Assembly: GCF_021354595.1 (NCBI RefSeq)
Contig: NZ_JADWYJ010000002.1
Coordinates: 620,001 to 684,000, forward strand
DNA length: 64,000 bases
From: Maribellus sp. CM-23
GTDB lineage: Bacteria; Bacteroidota; Bacteroidia; Bacteroidales; Prolixibacteraceae
Direction of reading: 5' to 3'
Shown: piece after piece, positions 54,839-63,902 of the stretch
How the letters are laid out: each line of letters begins with the position of its first letter
How positions within the stretch are numbered: position 1 is the first letter of the stretch
Program-made: the position numbers and the translations under genes
The notes under the pieces: generated by a model
Seen by the model: the letters and a program-made list of their open reading frames with translations, nothing else
Told to the model about the DNA's origin: nothing
Database searches by the model: none

Positions 54839-56497
54839 CTAAATATAATTCTTGTTGTTCAAAAAATTACGAATGTTGCCCCTGCTTTGTATTCCTAGTT
54901 TTCTTCTAATGATACCCTTTTTAATTTCTACAGTATTTAACCGATAATTCAAAACCAGCGCAATTTCAGTATTGTTAAAGTCGGCATAAATTAAACAGCA
55001 AATACGAAATTCAGACTCGTCGAGCTGAGATGTCTGTTCTCTTAATTGCTCAAAAATACCATTACCCGCATTATTCAGTGTTACGAATAATAAATCCCAA
55101 TCCATTTCTTTGCGTCCATAAACTACTTCGTTAAATTTAAGAAGCAAATGTTCTCCTTTTTTTCGTTCATCCTCTTTCAGGTATTTTTCAAGCAAAGCTG
55201 TCTTTTTTAAAATATCTAAATGTCGGATTAGCACATTTTTATACGAATTTTCCCTTTCGTCGTATTTACTAACCATCTCATGCATTTGTAATATTTTGTG
55301 CTCGGCCTCTCTTAATTCTTGTTCGCGGGTTACTGCTCTTCTGTAAAGCCAAATTATTAGCAGAGAAGCAAGTAATAACAGCATTAAGAAAAAAAGTAAA
55401 AGCCTTTGTCGTTCCAATAAAAGCTGTTTGTTGTTATTTTCAATGAGTTGAAAATTATATTTTTTCTCAACTTCCAAAATTGCATCGTTCTTGTTGTCAC
55501 TTATAATTTGAGCCAGGTGTTTGTTATAAAGTTTATACTTGTCGAGTGCTTCTACATAGTTTTTATCTTTTTCTTCAATAGCCGACCATGTTGCATATAT
55601 ATTGGCAGTAAGGTAATTTTGATGCTCCCCGGGAAGATAGGTTAAGGCCTTTTGCAAGTAATAAATTGCTGAATCATTTTTATTCTGTAGCTCATAAACA
55701 CGGGCAAGGTTGGAAGTCAGCTTTGCATTATTTAGGGAATCGGTAGAAAACGTCAGAGCCTGGCTGAAAAAATAAATTGCTTGTTCATAGCGTCCAATTT
55801 CCCTGTATGCCACTCCTAAACCCTGCCTTATTGCAATTTGCTGACTTTCAATCCCATATTTATCAGCCATACTTAATCCCTTATTGTAATAAATAAAAGC
55901 ACTGTCGATTTTCCCGCTTATGAGCAGACTATTGCCAATAAATTTCATAGAAATTACCTGGTTCTTATGATTCTGGGCTAGATGGAAATATTCAGAAGCT
56001 TTTTTAAAACGAACTATTGCCTCATTGTTAAGATGCTGTTTGTAGTAAAGATTTCCAATAGCATCCTGACATAATCCTTTTAGGTTAATATTTTTACTTT
56101 GTTTCAATTGCTGTTCAGTTTCAAGAAATTCCTGCAATGCTTCCTCATATTTCTTTTGCTCCTGATAAACTCTGCCGCAATAGAATGTAGCTAAAGCCGT
56201 TTCTTCTGTCTTCTTTTTGTTTTTGTAATAATCGCGAACGGTAAAGATCAAAGAGTCGGCCGTGATATCTTTGGAGTTTTTATATTTAGCCTGTATTTGT
56301 AGAAGGTAATATTGATAATACAACGATTTCTTCAGGGATTGAGGATTCGGAATTTCTTCTAATAAAATTAGGGAACTATCAGGATATTGTTCTATTGCAA
56401 TTGCTGCCCTCTCAAATATGTACCCAATCTGTTCTTTCTTACTGGGGCTCCCAAACAACGGAAATAATAACGTAAAAAGAAATACTCTAGTGTACAT
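54839..56497 (-). CDS. TPR / transmembrane / HTH regulatory protein
   Basis: A 552-residue protein. Signal-like N-terminus, TPR repeats (~85-330: NEAIVRFKKASEYFHLA, AFIYYNKGLSMADKYG, EQAIYFFSQALTFSTDS, SAIYYLQKALTYLP), a membrane helix (~366-385: LLLFFLMLLLLASLLIIWLY), a coiled coil, and a LuxR-like C-terminal helix-turn-helix (SEFRICCLIYADFNNTEIALVLNYRLNTVEIKKGIIRRKLGI). This architecture senses in the periplasm and binds DNA in the cytoplasm. It probably controls the DUF3244 gene and perhaps the rhs operon; no binding site is evident. Confidence 0.86.
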   Translation of the reverse strand: MYTRVFLFTLLFPLFGSPSKKEQIGYIFERAAIAIEQYPDSSLILLEEIPNPQSLKKSLYYQYYLLQIQAKYKNSKDITADSLIFTVRDYYKNKKKTEETALATFYCGRVYQEQKKYEEALQEFLETEQQLKQSKNINLKGLCQDAIGNLYYKQHLNNEAIVRFKKASEYFHLAQNHKNQVISMKFIGNSLLISGKIDSAFIYYNKGLSMADKYGIESQQIAIRQGLGVAYREIGRYEQAIYFFSQALTFSTDSLNNAKLTSNLARVYELQNKNDSAIYYLQKALTYLPGEHQNYLTANIYATWSAIEEKDKNYVEALDKYKLYNKHLAQIISDNKNDAILEVEKKYNFQLIENNNKQLLLERQRLLLFFLMLLLLASLLIIWLYRRAVTREQELREAEHKILQMHEMVSKYDERENSYKNVLIRHLDILKKTALLEKYLKEDERKKGEHLLLKFNEVVYGRKEMDWDLLFVTLNNAGNGIFEQLREQTSQLDESEFRICCLIYADFNNTEIALVLNYRLNTVEIKKGIIRRKLGIQSRGNIRNFLNNKNYI

Positions 56498-57608
56498 TTG
56501 TCGCAGGTATTTTAGTAATGTTAAAAATAGGCAAAATGCCTATAGGGTTAAATAATTTCTTAAAGAAACGGATGAATAAATTAACCTAAATATCCTGAAA
56601 AAGGGATAAAAGCCCATCACATGCTTGCTCTGGCGGTGAATTAAACAGAGTAAAATTCCAGCTTGGTACGGTTCAGTAAACTTGAAACAAAATCAGATGC
56701 TTTCGACGAGATTGTCATTCGCCTCTGATAGCTTCATTCGGTCCATCCAATCTGTTGTCCGGAACCGCATTTCTCGTTTAAGAAGATAGTGTATGCAAAT
56801 TTTGTTTGATAAAGCAGTCGGCAGACACAGGAGTTTATGTTCCACATAAACACATCTCGCATACCCCTCCCCCACACTCACTTTCAATTGATTTATTGAA
56901 ATCTTTTCAAACCGTTGAATTACTTCCTCTTAATCTTGCTTTTTCTCTTAGTGTTTAAAGTAATATCTCAGAGTTAAAATCCCATTTCCCCAAAGAAAAG
57001 AAAAAAGGAAAAAAGAAGACGCACTGTTTAAAAAGCAAATATTTCGTCTGTGATTCTGTACAAAACGAGTCTTACCAATCGATATACACTTTTCAGCAAA
57101 GGAGTGTAAGATTTATCAAGGTTGGTCGATTCCATTATCAAAGTTCAGCAATGTATCGACCATTCATTTTAACCTTGATAAATCTGGAGGTCCTACTATC
57201 TTTGAATATCGAATGGTAAAAACACTATATCAGAAGGAGGACTTCAGGTGATAGATATAACGGAAATCCATCTTGTCAGGCAGCTCTTTCAGGTTGCAAG
57301 TCTTTTGGGTGATCATCACCCAAACGTAGAAGGAACTTCGGATTCTGATCTCCTGAACTCCTAAGCACCAAATGATTTTGTTTTGAATTCATCCTATGAT
57401 TTTGTTTTCTGGCTTAGTACCCAGTCCGTTATCAGGTACCGTAAAAAATTGTCTTACCTTACTTCCTGTCTGTAATAAACTTTATTTCTAACAGTACTGC
57501 ATTGAGAAGAACTTTCCTTCACAAAAAATCACTAGTCATTCTCCAATACTACAATCAAAAGCAGCAGTTGACCCTACCCAATATATCTCCCCGTTTTCTC
57601 GTCCTCTG
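56498..57608. other. 1.1-kb stretch without a recognisable gene
   Basis: A-T rich and with few long frames. Minus-strand frames of 64 codons (56693-56887) and ~37 codons (57278-57392, MNSKQNHLVLRSSGDQNPK...) match nothing I know and may be decayed genes. Structured parts are the long inverted repeat at 57109-57185 and a 21-bp palindrome at 57304-57324 (TTTGGGTGAT-C-ATCACCCAAA). It probably marks the right end of the accessory island or old transposon remains. Confidence 0.5.
57109..57185. repeat. Nested inverted repeat, long stem-loop
   Basis: AGATTTATCAAGGTT (57109-57123) is perfectly complementary to AACCTTGATAAATCT (57171-57185). Inside it GGTCGAT (57124-57130) pairs with ATCGACC (57155-57161). 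It could be an element end, an attachment-like site or a structured RNA. Confidence 0.6.
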
Positions 57609-59279
57609 TTAAAGCTTGAAGAACATTGTCTGCGAGTCTCCTAATTTCAGATAGCCCTCATATTGCTTCTGATAAATCTGATGTACCTTCCGGTTAGGAT
57701 AATAAGCCTTTAAATACCCCTGCCCCATTGCACACTGAGCTTCTTCCACCGAGGAATAAACCCCTGCGGCAACCGAAGCAAACATGGCAGAGCCAAGGGC
57801 CACAGCCTGTGTCGTTGCTGCAATACGAACCGGCAAGCCAGTCACATCAGCTACTACCTGCATAATAAAAGGTGATTTTTGCGCAATACCGCCGGTAGCT
57901 ACAATCTCATTGACAGAGAGACCATTGTTGGCAAAGCGTTCAACAATCGCATTCAATCCGAATGCCGTTGCCTCTACCAATGCCCTGAATACATGCGCAG
58001 TATTTGTTCCAATTTTCAATCCTAAAATAGTAGCCTTCAGAGACTCATCAGAATCGGGTGAACGACGTCCATTTATCCAGTCGGTAGCCAGCAAAGAGTT
58101 GCTCACCGGCTCAATTTTTTCTGCTTCAACAGTAAGGATTGGAATAATGCGCTCACCTAATTCATTCATAAGGCGCTTCTTTGATTTATTATCCAACCAG
58201 TCAAGGCCTTCCATACTCTTAAGTAAAGGCCACATTAGAAGATTCTTAAACCATGCATAGAAATCACCAAATGCCGGCTGGCCAGCTTCAAATCCAATAA
58301 ATCCGGGGATCACAGAACCATCAACTTGCCCGCAGATCCCCGGTACAACCTGTCCATAAAAATCCTTTTTTTCTTCCACCATAATGTCGCAGCTCGAAGT
58401 GCCAATTACACTGACCATCACACCAGGTTTTATCTGTGCACCTACGGCTCCAACATGGCAATCGATCGCACCAACTGCCACAACCACATCAGTACTTAGC
58501 CCTAAACGATTTGCCCATTCCTCGGACAAAGTTCCAACGGGGGTATCGCTGGTGTAGGTTTCATCCAAAACATGAGTATTTAAATCATCAAACACAGGGT
58601 CAAGTTTTCGAAAAAAATCCTTTGGCGGCAGTCCATCCCAGCTTTCGTGCCACATGGCCTTATGTCCGGCGGCACACCTGCTATACTTTTTTTCTGAAGG
58701 CAGATTATTACCACAAAGCATGTTAGGCATCCAATCGCAATGTTCCACCCATGAGCTGGCCTTTTCCCTAACTTTTTTGTCGGTTCGCAACAGGTGCAAA
58801 GCTTTCGACCACACCCACTCTGAAGAATAACGCCCACCCGAATATTTGCAGTAATCCACCTCCTCTCTTCCAAGTAAATCATTGATTTCATCAGCTTCCT
58901 TAACGGCAGTATGATCTTTCCACAACACAAACATAGCATTGGGATTATCCTCAAAGCCTGGAATCAATGCTAATGGGATACCATCCTCATCTGTTAAAGC
59001 AACGGTTGAACTGGTCGTTGCAAACCCAATTCCTATCACATCAAAAGAAGAGATTCCTGTCTTGTTTTGCATCACCTCTTTTACTGCATCTTCAAAAGTC
59101 TCAATATAATCTAAAGGATGCTGCCGAAACTGATTGTTCTCTGGCTTGCAAAAAAATTGCTGACTCCATCGCTGATATTGTTTTACCGCTGTAGCCAAGA
59201 TTTTTCCCTTATCAGTATCGACCAAAACAACACGGCAAGAATCGGTTCCGTAATCAACACCTAAAACATATTTTTTCAT
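57609..59279 (-). CDS. araB: Ribulokinase (FGGY family)
   Basis: A 556-residue kinase of normal length for AraB. Colinear with enterobacterial AraB: GVDYGTDSCRVVLVD, NNQFRQHPLDYIETFEDAVKEV, NPNAMFVLWKDHTAVKEADEI, YSSEWVWSKALHLLR, AAGHKAMWHESWDGLPP, GAIDCHVGAVGAQIKPGVMVSVIGTSSCDI and GICGQVDGSVIPGFIGFEAGQPAFGDFYAWF. It phosphorylates ribulose in arabinose catabolism. No araA or araD lies in the window. Downstream of araL- and araM-like genes in the same direction. Confidence 0.95.
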   Translation of the reverse strand: MKKYVLGVDYGTDSCRVVLVDTDKGKILATAVKQYQRWSQQFFCKPENNQFRQHPLDYIETFEDAVKEVMQNKTGISSFDVIGIGFATTSSTVALTDEDGIPLALIPGFEDNPNAMFVLWKDHTAVKEADEINDLLGREEVDYCKYSGGRYSSEWVWSKALHLLRTDKKVREKASSWVEHCDWMPNMLCGNNLPSEKKYSRCAAGHKAMWHESWDGLPPKDFFRKLDPVFDDLNTHVLDETYTSDTPVGTLSEEWANRLGLSTDVVVAVGAIDCHVGAVGAQIKPGVMVSVIGTSSCDIMVEEKKDFYGQVVPGICGQVDGSVIPGFIGFEAGQPAFGDFYAWFKNLLMWPLLKSMEGLDWLDNKSKKRLMNELGERIIPILTVEAEKIEPVSNSLLATDWINGRRSPDSDESLKATILGLKIGTNTAHVFRALVEATAFGLNAIVERFANNGLSVNEIVATGGIAQKSPFIMQVVADVTGLPVRIAATTQAVALGSAMFASVAAGVYSSVEEAQCAMGQGYLKAYYPNRKVHQIYQKQYEGYLKLGDSQTMFFKL

Positions 59280-59322
59280 TTAAATCCTACTCTTTTTTTG
59301 ATTTAATTGGTTATGATCATTG

Positions 59323-60195
59323 TTATCCCACATAAACGTAAGCCTCATGCAATAATTCGCCGAGTACCGCTAAGTTGTCTACTACCAGATGAGGCATAAC
59401 ATCTGCATTTTTTGCATCTTCAATGGTAGCTTCACCGGATAAAACAAGCACTCCTAAAGCATTTGCATTATGTGCCATCAAAATATCGGTATAAAGACGG
59501 TCTCCTACCATCGCCACCTCAAAAGGTTCAATATGGCGCGATTTCAATATGCCGTCAAGCATCTCGGGCTGCGGTTTTCCTAGTACCACTGGTATTCTTC
59601 CTGTTGCTTTTTCCAATGCAGCACAAATGGAACCACAATCAACTAAAGTAATGGGCTCGTCGGTAGGGCAAACAAAATCGGGATTGGTAGCGATATATAT
59701 TTTCCCCTGGTTAATCCACCAGGCAGCTCTTGCTAAACGATCATAAGTAAGGGATAAATCGAATCCAACCACAACCGCATCCGGTTCTTCATTAGGACTA
59801 TCTGGAATGGACTCAAATCCCGCCCGTTCGAATTGAGTAATCATACTTTCGGTCCCGAGGATAAACAGGCGCTGTTTGTTGGGATAGTTTGACTGAAGAT
59901 AAGCAATTGTGGCCTGTACAGTAGTATAAAGCTCCTCCTTGTTGGCTTCAATTCCCATGTTGTTCAAATGCCTAAGATAATCATCGGTGCTTTTCGAAGG
60001 ATTGTTGGTAAGAAAGGAATAACCTATCCCCATTCTTTTAAGACTTTTCAGAAACTCAGAAGTATACGAAAAAACTTTGCTGCCTTTATAGATCGTCCCA
60101 TCCATATCGAGGGCAACATGCTTTATTCTTGACAGTCGCTCGAACAAAGCCTCTTGTGTACCAAATGAAGAAAGATGTATTCTTTTAGTAATCAT
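59323..60195 (-). CDS. HAD-IIA (NagD/AraL-type) sugar phosphatase
   Basis: A 290-residue HAD hydrolase. Motif I DMDGTIYKG, motif II SFLTNNPSKS, the C2 cap typical of class IIA, motif III LGKPQPEML and motif IV VGDRLYTDI. NagD/AraL enzymes dephosphorylate small sugar phosphates. It lies between the G1P dehydrogenase gene (2-bp gap) and araB (43-bp gap), the same gene set as araL-araM in the Bacillus subtilis ara operon, so an AraL-like role is likely. Confidence 0.9.
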   Translation of the reverse strand: MITKRIHLSSFGTQEALFERLSRIKHVALDMDGTIYKGSKVFSYTSEFLKSLKRMGIGYSFLTNNPSKSTDDYLRHLNNMGIEANKEELYTTVQATIAYLQSNYPNKQRLFILGTESMITQFERAGFESIPDSPNEEPDAVVVGFDLSLTYDRLARAAWWINQGKIYIATNPDFVCPTDEPITLVDCGSICAALEKATGRIPVVLGKPQPEMLDGILKSRHIEPFEVAMVGDRLYTDILMAHNANALGVLVLSGEATIEDAKNADVMPHLVVDNLAVLGELLHEAYVYVG

Positions 60196-60197
60196 AG

Positions 60198-61514
60198 TTA
60201 ATCGAACATTTTATTTAAAGATGTGGTAAGCTGGCCAAGACGCAAAGCAAGATCCAGTATGGTAAACCGCGAACGGATGAATTGAGCCCTGTAAAAAGAC
60301 TCCTTGAGACGTTCTTTTGAAATACCTATTTCAATGGAATCGACAGGAGCTCCGACAGCAACCAAACATTGTCTGGCTTCTTCCGAAGGAACTAACTGCT
60401 TTTGAAGATTCATCTTCATTTCAGGCCAGATTTCTTTTATTTTCTCAATCTGAACTTCCAGTTCGGCCTTTGTTATGTATTTAGCTTTTGTTTGACTGAT
60501 TGCTGTATCGATAAAGTCGGTATTGCAGAATCTTTCTTCCGCCCTTTTCTTTATCTCGTCCCATGTGGGCCATTGAGCGCTACAAACGACTGCATCAATT
60601 TCGTCAACAGAAATCTGCAATAGTTGCTCATAGAACCGCGTAACTGCCAAGGTAGCCACTCCAACCTGAAAACCATGACTTGGAGTTTCTCCATTGTATA
60701 CATGGTGCTCCATATTCCAAAGGTGACTAAACTGGTGTTCAGCACCCGATGCGGGTCGGCTTGATTTTGCCCATTGCATGGCAAATCCACCAAGAATAAG
60801 CCCTTCAATCAAACGAGTAATAGCCTCGATTTCCCCTTGTCGCGCACCTTCAGGATCTGCCAATGCTTCTTTTAGTTCATCCTGCACAATTGACCATGCG
60901 GTTGTATCAATTGGTTCTATGCCTAGGGCATCGGCAATAATCCAGTCAGCTCCGGCTGTAACCTTTGCAAATAGATCTGCATAACCGGAGGCAGTCATTG
61001 ATGGAGGCGCATTTCTGATAATTTCAATGTCTGCCAGAAGAACCTGCGGAGCAGGGCACGAAAAAGTCTGCTTCGAACCTTCAAAAGTAATGGAAGCCCC
61101 AAAAGCAGTATAACCATCCATTGATGCAGCTGTAGCCACACACATGTACTGACGGTTTGCTCTTGCGGCCGCGAGTTTAGTTATATCATTGATCGATCCA
61201 GAACCTACCGCTATAGGAATTGCACCGTGTTTTTTCAATGCGCTTTCCAAAAGCACAACATTGCCAAACTCAGCGTACGGGCGTGCTTCGTTATAAACAA
61301 AAGGTTCACCGTATGCCAGACCGACCTTCTCAAGATATTCATGAACTTTTTTCCCTGCTACTTCATAAGTTGTCAAATCACATACTACAATTGCTTTCTT
61401 TCCTTCAAACTGAGATATGATCAGTTGTGGCACACGATCCAATATATTCAGTCCGATCTCAAGTGCACGGGTATCACTTGCCGAAGCAAGTGCCTTTTTT
61501 AAACTCGGTTTCAT
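60198..61514 (-). CDS. araM: sn-Glycerol-1-phosphate dehydrogenase (AraM/EgsA family)
   Basis: A 438-residue protein from ATG 61514 (MKPSLKKALASASDTRALEIG). The upstream ATG at 61571 adds a Lys-rich stretch and is unlikely. NAD-binding VGSGSINDITKLAA, ATAASMDGYTAFGASI, metal ligands in GAEHQFSHLWNMEHH and HGFQVGVA. It belongs to the iron-dependent alcohol dehydrogenase fold and reduces dihydroxyacetone phosphate to glycerol-1-phosphate. The HAD phosphatase starts 2 bp after its stop. Confidence 0.92.
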   Translation of the reverse strand: MKPSLKKALASASDTRALEIGLNILDRVPQLIISQFEGKKAIVVCDLTTYEVAGKKVHEYLEKVGLAYGEPFVYNEARPYAEFGNVVLLESALKKHGAIPIAVGSGSINDITKLAAARANRQYMCVATAASMDGYTAFGASITFEGSKQTFSCPAPQVLLADIEIIRNAPPSMTASGYADLFAKVTAGADWIIADALGIEPIDTTAWSIVQDELKEALADPEGARQGEIEAITRLIEGLILGGFAMQWAKSSRPASGAEHQFSHLWNMEHHVYNGETPSHGFQVGVATLAVTRFYEQLLQISVDEIDAVVCSAQWPTWDEIKKRAEERFCNTDFIDTAISQTKAKYITKAELEVQIEKIKEIWPEMKMNLQKQLVPSEEARQCLVAVGAPVDSIEIGISKERLKESFYRAQFIRSRFTILDLALRLGQLTTSLNKMFD

Positions 61515-61616
61515 TTTCTTCTTTTTTAAAATTATCACTTGTATATAATGCCCATTCTTGTTTTCAAACATTTCGCCGGTAATACGGCAATAAAAACGTT
61601 GCTTTAACGAGCATTT

Positions 61617-62501
61617 TTATTTTAATAAAAAGGTTGCTTTGATTGGAAAATGATCCGACGGATAATGTCCATTGAAACTTGTTGTTACTACGCTGGCTCG
61701 CGTTACCAGGAGTTCTTCCGAATGAAGTATCCAATCGATTTTTTTGGTCCCTATCCCGGTCCAAACATGATAGGTATTGCCTTTATCTCCATGAGCACAA
61801 GTCAAGTTAAGGCCACTGCTATTTTTTATAATTCCTATTTCAATAGAACCAGGCTCTGAATTAAAATCGCCTAATACAACCGCTGGCACCCCCTTTGAAT
61901 TGGCTTTTACAACATTTAGCACCACATTTGCCGTTTTCTCCCGATCGATAGAAGAAGCATTTGTCCAATGACTATTACAAAAGAAATATCGACTATTAGT
62001 TTCTTTATCGAGCAGAATTACCCACGTCCCCGCCCGGTTGTCTGAAAACTCCATTTGGAAAGTTCCCTGATTTGTTCGTGTAAAACGGCCTCTTTTGTAA
62101 TAGATGATTTTGGGCGATCCGAATTGCCCTGACGACAGATATTTGTCATAACCTTTTTCATTCAACTGCTGACTCAGCCATTCCGACATCCAGTCGGCTG
62201 CCAGCTCCTGCACCCCAAACACATCCGGATCATTGTCTAAGATTATTTCTCGGATGTTTTCTTTCCTTTGATCAAGGGTTTGCGGGTCATTCTTTCCTTC
62301 ATTCCTCAAATTGAAGGACATTACCGTAAACTCCTTTTTTTCGGTCACTGGCTCCTCCTTTCCTGGCTGTTCTTCATTCTCTCCTGACAAATCAAGTTTT
62401 TTTTCACAGGCTAGTACAAACAAGACAAGGATTAGTGGAACCAGTTTCCTAAACTGATATTTTCCATAAGAAAACCATAAGGTAAAAGTTCGACCTTTCA
62501 T
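61617..62501 (-). CDS. EEP-family hydrolase lipoprotein
   Basis: A 294-residue protein from ATG 62501 (MKGRTFTLWF). An upstream ATG at 62537 would overlap the FAD gene. The leader ends VLAC, followed by EKKLDLSGENEE. All EEP residues are present: VMSFNLR, VQELA, NSHW, LGDFN, KKIDWIL and SDHFP. It differs clearly from the two EEP enzymes at 1524-3906 (longer insert, HW instead of HLD). It lies 16 bp after the FAD oxidoreductase gene. Its natural substrate, perhaps a phosphodiester, is unknown. Confidence 0.88.
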   Translation of the reverse strand: MKGRTFTLWFSYGKYQFRKLVPLILVLFVLACEKKLDLSGENEEQPGKEEPVTEKKEFTVMSFNLRNEGKNDPQTLDQRKENIREIILDNDPDVFGVQELAADWMSEWLSQQLNEKGYDKYLSSGQFGSPKIIYYKRGRFTRTNQGTFQMEFSDNRAGTWVILLDKETNSRYFFCNSHWTNASSIDREKTANVVLNVVKANSKGVPAVVLGDFNSEPGSIEIGIIKNSSGLNLTCAHGDKGNTYHVWTGIGTKKIDWILHSEELLVTRASVVTTSFNGHYPSDHFPIKATFLLK

Positions 62502-62517
62502 TTTCGTTGTTTTTGGA

Positions 62518-63897
62518 TCAAGGACGCAAGTAAGCACCTTTGTCTAGCAGTTCTTTCCGTAATTTTGAAACACTGATCTCAGAAGGAAAAACGCCATCAC
62601 GAACAGCTGCTTTTGCTGCACGACCAGCTGCTTCTCCCATAGCCATGCAAGGTGCCATCACTCGAATAGCCGACATAGCTTCGTGTGTTGTTGAAATGGT
62701 TCGCCCGGCAACCAGCAGGTTCTCTACTTTTAGTGGCACAAGCGACCGGTAGGGAATATCGTAACAATCACCACTCCATTCAAGCGTACAATCGCCGCCA
62801 ACCGGGTGATGAATATCCAACGGATAACTGGCGACTGCCACTGCATCATCAAAGCGGGCACAACTTAAAATATCTTCACGGTTCATAATGTATTTCCCAA
62901 CAATACGTCTTGTTTCGCGAATTCCGAGAAAAGGAGCTGTGCGTGAAAGAAAAGCATTCTCAAATCCGGGTACATAGCCTTTCAAGTATTTAAATATGTC
63001 GGTAATCTGTCGGCGAGCTTCCAGTTCGCCCCGGGTAAGGCTTACCGGATCAGTTCCATCTACACCATTAACACGAGTCATATTAATCCAGGCCTCTCCT
63101 TTTTCAAGGCCGGTAATTACAATCGTCCGATCGGTAGGCAATTTTAGGCCATCGGCTTTTGCTTTTTGCACCAAACTTCTCAAACCAACAACGATGTACT
63201 GGTTGTTCTGTCCAAAATACTCGTTGGGAATAAAATCGGTCAGATAAGTGCGTGGCTCTTCCGCAATACTAAACCGTAGTTTATCGGTATCCACATTTCC
63301 GAGACTAAACATCAGAGTAGGAGGCTGCACACCGCCCTGTTGGTTTCCTTTTTCGCAAGGTACGCCTGCCCGGTAAGCCACATCGGCATCCCCCGAGCAA
63401 TCGATAACAACTTTTGCCAAAATGGCTTCGCGACCAGCCTTGCTTTCAATTGTTACACCCTTTATTTCGCTGCCTTCCATTATTACGTCTGCAAAACTGG
63501 TGTAAAGCAGTACTTCTATGCCGCTCTCTTCCAACATTTCAAATGCTTCTGCCTTAACAACCTCAGGCTCAACGATAGTGATGCTCATATGCAACGGACA
63601 TGGGCGATGTTCGCTTGCAGCATTGCGCACTCTTAAACGATCGATAAATTTCTGAGGTAACCCAGTAATAATCTGGTTCTTTTTTTGCCCAAGAAAACCA
63701 AGAATGGGCAAACCGATCGTCATATTTCCTCCTAAAAAGCTACGACTTTCGATCAGCATTACCTTCAATCCGTCTTCTGCAGCAGCCTTGGCCGCAATAA
63801 TTCCTGAGGGACCTCCGCCTACTACCAACACATCAACCTGCGACCTTACCGGCAGATTTTTTCCTTGTTCTTCAATACTTACTATTTGTTCTTTCAT
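62518..63897 (-). CDS. FAD-dependent oxidoreductase (FAD_oxidored family)
   Basis: A 459-residue protein. N-terminal FAD-binding VDVLVVGGGPSGIIAAKAAAEDGLKVMLIESRSFLGGNMTIG, the conserved VVIDCSGDADVAYRAGVPCEKG, and C-terminal ENLLVAGRTISTTHEAMSAIRVMAPCMAMGEAAGRAAKAAV. No signal peptide. Members occur in many Bacteroidota carbohydrate loci, with the reaction rarely known. In operon with the EEP lipoprotein and the ara-like genes downstream. Confidence 0.9.
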   Translation of the reverse strand: MKEQIVSIEEQGKNLPVRSQVDVLVVGGGPSGIIAAKAAAEDGLKVMLIESRSFLGGNMTIGLPILGFLGQKKNQIITGLPQKFIDRLRVRNAASEHRPCPLHMSITIVEPEVVKAEAFEMLEESGIEVLLYTSFADVIMEGSEIKGVTIESKAGREAILAKVVIDCSGDADVAYRAGVPCEKGNQQGGVQPPTLMFSLGNVDTDKLRFSIAEEPRTYLTDFIPNEYFGQNNQYIVVGLRSLVQKAKADGLKLPTDRTIVITGLEKGEAWINMTRVNGVDGTDPVSLTRGELEARRQITDIFKYLKGYVPGFENAFLSRTAPFLGIRETRRIVGKYIMNREDILSCARFDDAVAVASYPLDIHHPVGGDCTLEWSGDCYDIPYRSLVPLKVENLLVAGRTISTTHEAMSAIRVMAPCMAMGEAAGRAAKAAVRDGVFPSEISVSKLRKELLDKGAYLRP

Positions 63898-63902
63898 GAT
63901 AT

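Noticed and set aside
56693..56887. 64-codon minus-strand frame as a gene
   Set aside because: No recognisable motif, ribosome site or operon partner. Kept only as part of the gene-poor stretch.
41494..57608. Right attachment repeat of tRNA-Leu
   Set aside because: No copy of the tRNA 3' end was seen by eye in this stretch. It may lie outside the window or be diverged.
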